A DNA stretch of 64,000 nt from Pachypanchax playfairii. Taxonomy: Eukaryota > Chordata > Actinopteri > Cyprinodontiformes > Aplocheilidae. The notes under the pieces were generated by a model. That model was not told the DNA's origin. It saw only the letters and a list, made by a program, of their open reading frames with translations, and made no database searches. Positions 56,300 to 64,000 of this stretch are shown one piece after another (within the stretch, counting starts at the first letter, position 1; the number at the start of each line of letters is the position of its first letter). The DNA is taken from assembly GCA_006937955.1 (NCBI GenBank), contig SSNP01000131.1, positions 1,143,239 through 1,207,238 of the forward strand, written 5' to 3'. The position numbers were made by a program, and so were the translations under genes.

Positions 56300-58119
56300 C
56301 TGGAAAAAGCAAAATCAGAGATAAATATTCAGCAGACAGTCGGTTGTTTTTAACCATCTTGTTTGAGACAAATCTAATTGGTATTCTACAAATCACTGCT
56401 GTGGTATTTCACTCAAGTTCCCTCATGCAGCTCCTCTCAATCAGAATTCAGCTCTTCCTTAATGTTCTGTAAAAATCTGTGTTCCTGATCCGAACAGAAG
56501 CATGAAACTGGTACGTTACTCAGGCAAAAAGAAACGGAACAATTACAAGTATGTTGATGCAATTAGTCTAATTTAAGTGTAAGGTGCCGCATCACCAGCT
56601 GACAGAGCTGCTACAGCGGAAGACAAAGCGTAAATTGGCACAGACGCAAACATTAAACTCAGAATAAAGCACCCCGAATGAACATTTGCTGTTTCCAAAT
56701 GTGACGTGTCTGCCAAATGGCATTATTTACATCAACAGCTTCTCTCCAAGGCTGCTGAGCTTTTCAGCTGACAAGAGAGCAATCATGAGCCACACGAGAG
56801 AGAGAAAAAAAGTTAGCGAAGGAATCCTCTGAGTTCGTGTCTGTTTCTCCAAGCACACACTCACTGCCAGCGACCTCCGTCTGTTCATCTGAGTCCGCGT
56901 CATCCTAGTCAACAAACATAGTTGGATGTTTAGCTAAAACACTCGCTGTTTAATTACGCGAGGCTTTTTCAGTCTCTGTTGTAATAAGAGCGCGGAGGGG
57001 GAGTTTATGGCTTTTAGCAGTGGAGGGCACGAGGCGTGTCTGCTGAGTGGCTTCGAGTAGAGCTGGAAGATCCTCTCCGTGGATGAACCACGGCTGTGTG
57101 AGTCAGTCCAACCAGATGCAGAGTGTGAGATGTAACTAGAAGGTGCTCCTAAAGGCCTCGTTATGCTTACTCACTCTTATAACAACCAACACTTGTATTA
57201 TTACAGCTCCGAACCGTGCCAGAGCTTTTTGAGAAATGCAAATCAGCCTACGGGAGAAAAAACATGAAATGACATATTGTTCATAAAAAGAAAACATGCC
57301 ACATTTCATAATTCTGGGGGGGAGAAGTTGATGTTAATCCCTCGTGACAGTGATATTTCTTGCTCATGTCCTTTCTGCACATATTTCACATGCCTACATT
57401 CAGTTAGCTCAACCCTGTGATGGGTTCTGCACAAACGTACCCAAATATCAGAGCAGGAGGCCCCACAGACAGACTGCAGATTAGCAATTAGCTACAGTTT
57501 TTAGTGACCTCAGCAGCGCCGGCCCATGTGTTGCATTTATATTCAGCTTTTTTTTTGTTTTTTATTAAACAAAAACCCTCTACGTCTTGGAGGGGTGAAC
57601 ACAACAGAAGACTGGATGCTTAGCAACTATTAGTGGTGAAGGACGGAGAGGGCCAAGCTGCTACCTGAGATATGCAAATCGCTAAAGAAAAGCTTTGATG
57701 TAAATTAAAAAGCTCCAGCAGCACTGAAGTATCCCTCGTGTCAGAAACATAAAAAACTGCTACAAAGAAAAACAGTAGGAATTCTGGGAGGACGTCGTCA
57801 TGCTTTGGAAGGAACATGATTCAAGGGTAAATCTGGATTCAGGTTTCTGTACGTGGACCTTGTAAAACACGTTAGCTACATAATTCTACATGAATCACAA
57901 AGATAAAATTACAACCAAATCTGAGGTTGTAAACATGATTTAAGGAAGAACTGAGATGATTTTCTGTATGTGGGTTATAAAATTGTAAAATTAAAAATCC
58001 CAGTTTGGTGGAAAACTTGTTTAATTTTGCTTAAATCAGGTTCTGTTTGTTAAATCTTAGCTGGTAACAAAATTCTTTAGACTTCAGAATAGATACGATC
58101 ACGTGACAAACAGACTGAC
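56300..58119 (-). other. map3k11-like intron, 1.8 kb
   Basis: Bounded by a GTCAGT donor at 58119 and a TTTTTCCAG acceptor at 56300. AT-rich, with no transposon recognised inside. Frames at 56727-56915 and 57620-57817 are intronic noise. Confidence 0.75.
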
Positions 58120-58740
58120 CTAGCTGAGACGCGTGCAGGCCTTGGCTGGACCTCCTCCTCCTGTCGGCTCTGTGCTCCCAGCCCTCACAGCTCAGCTCCC
58201 CGTTGCTCGAACCAGAACTGGCAGTCCAGTCCCCAGGGCTGGTCCTGTCATGCTGCATGGTGATCACAGGGCTCGGCGGGCTGTGGTGCGTTTGTGGCGT
58301 CCGTGGGCCTGATCTCTCGCGGGGGTTCGGCGGAGGTGGCGTCAGAGGGAGAGGTTTTAGCTCCTTGTACTGCAAGGCTAAGTCCAGAAGTGGTCTAGGC
58401 AGTGGCTCAGAAGTGGAGAAGGTGATGAGGTCGTCCACTACTGGGGGGTCTGTAATTAAGGGCCTGGGGTGGGAGATCTCAAGTTCAAAGGAGGAGCGTT
58501 CCTCTGAGGAAGGGGGGTTAGTTCGAGGGGGAACCCTGGGGGGAATCTCTAGGCACCGGCCTAGTCCTACAGAGGCTAAGATGGAGCCAGTACCCAGCAG
58601 AGCCCTGTGTGTGTTCTTAATTGTGCCGCCTACAGAACCTCTCTCAGGCATTGGGGAGCCAGCTGGGGAGTAACCCCCCTCCTCACTGCCAGAGTCTCCC
58701 TGAGAGGGAGGAAGTCGCAGACTGTCCTTCACCGAAGAGC
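58120..58740 (-). CDS. map3k11: Mixed-lineage kinase (MAP3K11/MLK3-like), large tail exon
   Basis: 621 bp, 207 codons, bounded by TTTCTTCAG acceptor and TAG|GTCAGT donor. The translation begins GSSVKDSLRLPPSQGDSGSEE and contains THRALLGTGSILASVGLGR, the conserved RALLxGxxLLASxxLGRDL segment of MLKs. DDLITFSTSEPLPRPLLDLA follows and matches the MLK3 ICFSLKTPDS...LLLDLG region in position. The remainder is rich in Pro-directed SP/TP sites (TPPPPNPRE, HHSPPSP), typical of a phosphorylated tail. Start phase 1 and end phase 1 fit both neighbours. A frame running past the donor to 58031 is intronic. Confidence 0.85.
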
Positions 58741-58910
58741 CTGAAGAAAGAAACGATTTTAGGAGAACAAAAGTACGAGACAGAAAAAGATGACACGATG
58801 CATTCATTATTCATTTAGTTTAATCTAAAATTCAGACTCAGATGAATTTTAATGGTGGCTAACGGAGGATGTGCAGCTTGTGGTTAGAATGGTGATGGAG
58901 GGTGCAGTAC

Positions 58911-59023
58911 CATTCTGAGCAAGAGGAGGGGTTGGTGTGGCAGGGCGGTACTCCTCAAAGTCATCCCTGAACTCGCCGTTCTCGTTGCTGTCTGACTCCA
59001 GGAGCTTGGCCCTCATCGACAGA
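58911..59023 (-). CDS. map3k11: Mixed-lineage kinase (MAP3K11/MLK3-like), short acidic exon
   Basis: 113 bp with CTGCTTTCAG acceptor and AATG|GTACTG donor. Encodes SLSMRAKLLESDSNENGEFR then DDFEEYRPATPTPPLAQN. The acidic, Ser-rich stretch followed by TPTPP corresponds to the LDSDDSSPLGSP...TPP segment of MLK3. The phase joins upstream (AG|T gives Ser) and downstream (G|GC gives Gly). Flanking introns are only 105 and 170 bp. Confidence 0.8.
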
Positions 59024-59128
59024 CTGAAAGCAGCCAGAATTACAATCAGGAAGGAAGGGGGGGGGGGTTAAAGCGAGCCTGATCACAAGCTCATTCATGT
59101 TTAAATGTGAAAGTAAAGAGCATTATAC

Positions 59129-59294
59129 CTGCTTTCCTGGGGACTGAGGCGCAGGACTTTAGGGCTTTTGGGACTCTTTGGGCTCTGGGGCCAGTAGGGG
59201 TTCAGCCTCAAGTCTCCATTAGATTGCTTGAGAGAGGAAGTCTCTAAGGTCCGGACCGGGCTGAGACCAAACGTCCTGCTGTCACTGGGACTGA
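59129..59294 (-). CDS. map3k11: Mixed-lineage kinase (MAP3K11/MLK3-like), SPK-rich exon
   Basis: 166 bp with a CTCCACAG acceptor and CAG|GTATAA donor. Encodes SPSDSRTFGLSPVRTLETSS, then NGDLRLNPYWPQSPKSPK and VLRLSPQESR. The order SPxRxLExSS...NGxxR...W...SPK parallels MLK3 between its basic post-zipper region and the acidic exon. The exon starts with two bases of a split codon, so the preceding exon must end in phase 1; the candidate at 62774-62852 does. Confidence 0.8.
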
Positions 59295-60104
59295 CTGTGG
59301 AGAAAAAAAAAGAGAAGGAAAAGCAGGACGCAATTAGCTTAAACATGAACCTCGTCGGTACGGCTTTCCAGGTAATCAGGTAAGTGTTTAAAAGCCAGCT
59401 TTTACCACAAATCAACACAACCCAGCAATCATCTCCAACACAGAGACCTCATACTGACTGGTGGAACAGTTCACATTTATAAAACTGCTTTTTTTATCTC
59501 ACGTTCTAAAAAGTCCCAATTAACCCTGAAACTGATCATGTGGATCCAGTCTACAGCTTCCTGCCCTAACATCTCCTTAGACATGCTTCACGAAGCCAAA
59601 CGTGTGAGGAGAGGGTGCCAGCGTCACCTCGGAGAAGAAGACAGGGGGAAATGGAGTTCTAGGAAAAGCTGAGATAGCACCTGCCGGGCTCTGGCAAACA
59701 CATCTCACCTCTCCCCCACCAACTGGTTTGAGCTGCTGAACAGCATTTAGTTGTGTACATGTTGGGCCTGGAAAACTGCACAACCTTCTATCACACAAGA
59801 ACCCTTATGGATTGTTTGGTTCACTACAAAAGAAAGATTCTGACTGATCTAATATTTTTTAAAACCCAATATTTTTATAGTTTTTTTTCCTAATTAAATT
59901 TACTTTAATCATTTACTCGTATTTTAATTAAGAAGATCCCATTGAAAACCGACCAAGACAGATTTAACAAAAAAACAAGCTAAAATCAGAGTTGAAGTAC
60001 AAGATGAATGTGTAGTTGTGAAAATCCCCCACAGAATTTGGGTCATGGTTAAAGAAAAGTCCTTGTTTCTATTTGGGGTTTTTTGTGTCGGGGCACTTTA
60101 ACAA

Positions 60105-60600
60105 TGACTAGATCGTTAACAGTTTCTGAAATCATTCCACAACCTGTACAAGCCCAAATCATCAGCCCTCTACCACCGTGCTTACAGCTGGTACGTTTAC
60201 CAACTCACACAGCAACATGTTTTATTTAACGTGACGCTGTGCATTATGGGTAAACATTTCTACTTTGGTGCCATCATTCAAAAGGTCCTTGTTCCAGAGG
60301 TCTTGTGGTCCGTTCATTACATCCTGCTACCGTCATGTTTTAAACACGTATGTAACGTTCTTCTGATTCTCCCATCATGAACTTTAATCTGGAAACTGAG
60401 AACAGTAAATTATGAGATGGAGCTCTTCAGTTTGTTGTAGTTCTCCCTGAGCAGTGACGAGTCCAGTGGGATGTAAAACTGGCAGCTATTTCCACTTGTG
60501 AATAATCCTTTTCTCTGTAGATGATAAATAGTCAAATGGCATAGATTGTTTGAAAATTACCTTTTACAGTGTTGTTTTTGTGTGTTTATCGCTGATATTT
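60105..60600 (-). pseudogene. Tc1-like transposase fossil
   Basis: On the plus strand the antisense of a fish Tc1 transposase is recognisable by ordered blocks: CCTCTACCACCGTGCTTACA, GACGCTGTGCATTATGGGTA, TTCTACTTTGGTGCCATCAT, AAGGTCCTTGTTCCAGAGGT-CTTGTGGT, CATCATGAACTTTAA and TTTCCACTTGTGAATAATCC. In the sense direction these correspond to the HTH-to-DDE region (for instance the MMAPKWRHHN-type and DKDLV-type surroundings). Multiple indels remove any open frame, and the terminal repeats were not found. A different subfamily from the Tc1 at 24306. Confidence 0.65.
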
Positions 60601-61167
60601 ATCCTCTATGACATTATTCTAACACATTTCCATACAATACTGCTTTTAGGAGGTGGTCACTCTGGCAGAAGATCACTATAATTTCACCTAATTATCACCT
60701 GACTGCTACTTTTTCTCATAAATCCTTTGGAAGCAGCAGGATGGGCGTAGTTTTTTGTTATACACATGCTTTTTCATTTGGACTTTTTTTTGGACGAGTT
60801 TGTTTAAAAAATTAAGTTGAGTGTTTTTTGAGTGGCCTGATATCCAAAACCTTAAAACTGAAAGGAGATGTACTGTATTTTGTAAGAACTGTAGGTTTCA
60901 GAACATAGGAACGCACTCCAATAATCACCCTCAAATTACCGTAACACACTGAGTAAGAGCGCACTTTAATATTCACACTTAACATTACAGCTGTAGCAAT
61001 GGCGATATCAGTACCATTAGCAAAAGTAGGTCATTTATTTGGTCTAACTTTACAAATGCTAATGATTTATTGTATACCGCTATGTTACAGTGTTAAAAAA
61101 GCGTGTGGGTACATTAGTGCCGCTGCATCATGGTGCAATAAGCTAAACTTTATGAATGGCACGATCA

Positions 61168-61812
61168 TGGTGCGTTCACACCAGTCTAACCGTCAACATC
61201 AGAAGCGGCAAGTTTACATGTAAAGTCTATGGTGGAGTGCGTCAGACAGACGTCAACGGCTCTGCGTCGCTTTGCGAGCGTTATGAGCGGCAACTTTTCA
61301 AGCTTTTTGAGCGTTTTCAGGCGTTGACGCTTGAAACGCTTGAAAAGCTCGTAACGCAGAAAGTTCAGCTAGCTGAACTTTTGACGCTCTTGAAGCGGCA
61401 TGTCAACCAATCAGAGCGTCTCATCGTAGTGACGTACCTGAATGAAGCAGGAAGTCGTCAAACAGGGCGCGGGACAGACGGAAGTAGCGCTGGAAGCTAA
61501 CCTCATCCATATGTAGCTCCTGGAGCAAATGGTTTAACTCCTCAAACTCAGAACGCATCTGAAGAATGGGCTGCATCCACAAACGGGGTAAATAAAGCCA
61601 AGCCACTCTCTCTATATGATCCGCCATAGCTCAGAACATCCGATAACAAAAGAAACCCCGCCTTTGCGCTCTTTTTAACGGTCAAGCGTTACGAGCTTTA
61701 ACGCCTACGCGCTCTGATTGGCAGGCGTTATGAGCTTCAACTTTCAAACGTCAAACTTGGAGCGTTATGAGCGTTGCTTGACGTTGACAAAGTGGCCGGT
61801 GTGAACGCACCA
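61168..61812 (-). mobile_element. PIF/Harbinger element 2, inverted copy
   Basis: Reads on the minus strand as the same element as 35430-36064: both tips are TGGTGCGTTCACACC-like, with the palindrome AGTTCAGCTAGCTGAACT at about 61362 and the exon-like frame at 61421-61627. Flanking triplets are TCA (61165-61167) and GTA (61813-61815), each one change from TTA, so a decayed target duplication is possible. Inserted beside a hAT end inside the map3k11-like intron. Confidence 0.85.
61421..61627 (-). CDS. Harbinger transposase-like first exon (element 2)
   Basis: 68 codons from the ATG at 61627, with the same RSEFEELNHLLQELHMDE and FQRYFRLSRALFDDFLLH blocks as element 1. The four differences from the copy at 35615 are at residues 2, 14, 18 and 50, where Arg here replaces Cys, giving the YFRLS form usual in the family. 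The donor CAG|GTACGT is conserved near 61435. No catalytic domain follows. Confidence 0.6.
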   Translation of the reverse strand: MADHIERVAWLYLPRLWMQPILQMRSEFEELNHLLQELHMDEVSFQRYFRLSRALFDDFLLHSGTSLR

Positions 61813-61885
61813 GTAGTCGACTATTCGCCAAAAAAACTAGTGATTAGTCGACAATTAAAATAATCATTTCTGGCAGCCCTAGTTT
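61813..61885. mobile_element. hAT terminal fragment
   Basis: AGTAGTCGACTATTCGCC, GTGATTAGTCGACAATTAAA and the end TTTCTGGCAGCCCTAG form the characteristic tip of a GTCGACTA-rich hAT family. TGGCACGATCA at 61157-61167, left of Harbinger element 2, would continue it once that element is removed. The opposite end was not identified. Confidence 0.6.
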
Positions 61886-62773
61886 CATGACCATGTTAAG
61901 AACTGTACTTTATTAGACAATTCTGCACGTGTTTAGATTAGAGCTCAGTTAATTTGCAAAGTGCACTAACTTAGCATCTTTAAAAGGGTGATAGAAGTAA
62001 TATTTTATAACTGGATCAGTCTGTTCTTGTAAGGTACAGTAAGTTGTTCCTCATCCACAGCTCTATTTAGGTGATCTATGTCCCTGAGAGCAGTTCAGTA
62101 TAAATGTAGTTTTATTAGTATTCTAGGGTTGGAGGAGATCACTACTTTCATTTATAAGAAATTATTTATAAAGTAGTACCTCTAAAGTCAATGTTAGAAG
62201 ATATTTAAGGTGGATAAAATCCTCTTAAGATATTCAGTACAAAAAGAAAAAGATCTGAGAGTCAATCTTCACTGTGTTTTTTATAGGTAAACACTAGTTA
62301 GATGTGTTGTAACTGATGCTACCCATGTTAACTCTACTGGGATCCAACACATCTTACACATGTAGCACGAAGTCTTGAAAAAGTGATTCTTGTGACTGTG
62401 AGCTTACGCTTGAATGTTACACTGTGAAACAGAGGAGAATAAAAGTAGTTAGCGAGCTTCATCCTCTTGTGACTTTCCATATCAAACGCATCATCCCAAC
62501 CCGTCCAAACAGTGAAGGGTTTTTATATGTTGGGTCGACTGAAAGATTCCCACCTTCCCTAAGAATTACAGTCCAGTTGGGACATGAGGCAGAACAAGAC
62601 GCCCTATCTGATGTTAGAAGGGCTGTGGCTGTCTGCCAGCACATGAATACTTCTATTGTTCTGAGGTGTGGTCGGCATCACTGGGGATTCCAGGGAAACA
62701 GCAGAGAAGATGAGTATTTCTGCTGAAACACCTTTGTGTTAGCTCAGGCGGGGCCCGGGAGTCGTGTACTGAC

Positions 62774-62852
62774 CAGCGTTTCTTCTCCACGGGGTGCCAC
62801 AGGACATCATGTGGTTAGAAGATGACGTGTCCAGGACAGCAGCTGCTACCTG
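62774..62852 (-). CDS. map3k11: Candidate upstream exon of the map3k11-like gene
   Basis: 79 bp between a CTTCTCACATTTGCAG acceptor and an AACGCTG|GTCAGT donor. It is open in one frame (VAAAVLDTSSSNHMMSCGTP then WRRNA) and ends in phase 1, exactly what the exon at 59294 requires. The Ser-rich text and TPWRR before SPSDSR are compatible with the MLK3 region that ends in a WGRQSPRR-like sequence. No unmistakable family motif is contained, so chance is not excluded. Confidence 0.5.
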
Positions 62853-64000
62853 CTGCAAATGTGAGAAGATTCACGCTTGGATTTTTCAAGGGACAAAAAT
62901 TGGATGGTATTTTTCTTAGTTTGGCACAGGATGTTAGACATTTGTACTATAAACAATTTTTTAAAGCACCATTATAAGCAGTTATATACTGTATATCACT
63001 GTATTCTAAATATAATTAGCTTATGTTTTATCCCCAACTTTAAACGCTTAAATTTAGGCTATTTTGTAACAGCGCCACAGTTTAGCGCATCGTAGAACTG
63101 CGCAATGCATGAATGCTGCTTCGCCCTCAGTCAGGTATATAGTTAGTTTTACTGTATTGAGTTAGAACGCTACTTGTTTTGGCTGTAGTCGACAAAATGT
63201 CCAGTAGTCTTAGCAGTTATATTTGTTGTAGTGTGTGGGGTGGTCAGGTGTGCGATTGTGACGTCACTATAGACATCGGACAGATCTCCTTGCTTTGCAG
63301 TTAAAAAAATCACTTAATTTTTTAAGAATTATATGTAGTTTTATGTATTCTTGATGTTTTTCGTGTGGTCTTCTAAATGCTCGATGACAATTCCATGAAA
63401 ACAAAAACAAAAATAAATATATAAATATATCCCATTTCAGACATTCAGTTCAGCTGATGGAGAATCTGGAGATTTAGAAACATTTTGAGAGTTTGAGTTA
63501 AACACGACACCTACAACAATGTGGACTCAAAGCAACGTGTCCTTTATATCTGGGTAACTTTAGGTTTGCATGGCAAAGTTCATCCTTTGTTGTTGAGCTC
63601 AAGGTTTTTTAGAATAGATTTTGTGTCCTTGCTTCCAAAAAAATCGAATGCTGAACTGAAATCTTGCACGTCGTCTTTTTTAACACTTAACTGGAGTAAG
63701 ACAAACAGCTTGGACAAGTAAAGATCGGATCCATTCTCATTCCAACACTGTCCCTAAAGTGTTAGAGCTGAATTGCAGAACAGAACTAATAAAGAAGCTT
63801 GAGCTAATCTTGCCCCAACTGACAGAAATATCCATAAGCTGCTAACACATATCACACAGCCAGACGCTAACTGTTACAACCCCTAAGTCTATTCATTCTG
63901 CAAAAAAAATCTGGTGTCGTTTGAGTTTCTTGTTATCCAATTATCCCGAATATGAGACAATGAAAATTGAGTTGGACAGACTAATGCTAATCACTCTGGC
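62853..64000. other. Probable intron of the map3k11-like gene, nothing recognised
   Basis: No kinase, SH3 or leucine-zipper exon is seen, so the N-terminal two thirds of the protein should be encoded beyond the window. A GTAGTCGACAAAATGTCCAG stretch at ~63186 faintly recalls the hAT end at 61813. Confidence 0.4.

Larger units (their letters stand above)
59295..62773 (-). other. map3k11-like long intron, 3.5 kb, repeat-bearing
   Basis: Holds a Tc1 transposase fossil (60110-60600), the inverted Harbinger copy (61168-61812) and a hAT end (61813-61885). The rest is AT-rich. Frames at 59577-59798 and 62424-62726 have no domain support. Confidence 0.6.

Noticed and set aside
58203..58673. 156-codon plus-strand frame
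   Set aside because: Antisense shadow of the 621-bp kinase exon.
62424..62726. 100-codon plus-strand frame with an RITVQ string reminiscent of MLK proteins
   Set aside because: Wrong strand relative to the kinase gene and no neighbouring similarity; coincidence.

Overview
The window is nuclear DNA from a vertebrate, almost certainly a teleost fish. It has one recognisable intron-split host gene and a dense layer of fish-type mobile DNA: hAT, PIF/Harbinger, Tc1/mariner, tRNA-derived SINEs and several non-LTR retrotransposon clades. There are microsatellites and one 972-base assembly gap. No bacterial, phage, organellar, CRISPR or operon features are seen. Most long open frames have no support as host genes.

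Host gene (55.7-62.9 kb, minus strand). Four exons with matching phases and good splice sites, plus one likely upstream exon, encode the C-terminal regulatory part of a mixed-lineage kinase, best matched to MAP3K11/MLK3. The SH3, kinase and leucine-zipper exons should lie beyond the right edge. The long intron at 59.3-62.8 kb holds a Tc1 transposase fossil and a Harbinger element inserted beside a hAT end.

Left part (0-23 kb) is a repeat graveyard. A 2.4-kb hAT-type insertion (3458-5885, perfect 8-bp target duplication) contains a second long inverted repeat that encloses a GC-rich, promoter/first-exon-like segment, and a further small hAT element sits inside it. Other items are a Harbinger-type element at 8.6-9.3 kb, an L2-like reverse transcriptase broken by a retro-insertion at 10.7-11.6 kb, a mariner-like foldback element carrying a SINE at 12.9-14.5 kb, a Rex3/RTE-like LINE at 17.9-18.9 kb, other LINE fragments, and a hAT element with a BED zinc-finger remnant at 22.0-22.6 kb.

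Middle (23-38 kb). Two copies of one long-inverted-repeat DNA transposon (24.1-26.1 and 30.9-32.2 kb) are present; the first was interrupted by a Tc1 element whose centre is the assembly gap, and the second shows the empty site. A hAT element (32.6-33.1 kb), a Harbinger element with a conserved exon-like frame (35.4-36.1 kb), and a TATCGG-type hAT element carrying a GC-rich foldback insertion (36.9-37.8 kb) follow. The uninterrupted relative of the last lies at 54.4 kb.

Right-middle (38-54 kb) is comparatively unique AT-rich DNA with no gene recognised. It has one repeat block between two CA arrays and a few stretches that look like conserved non-coding elements.
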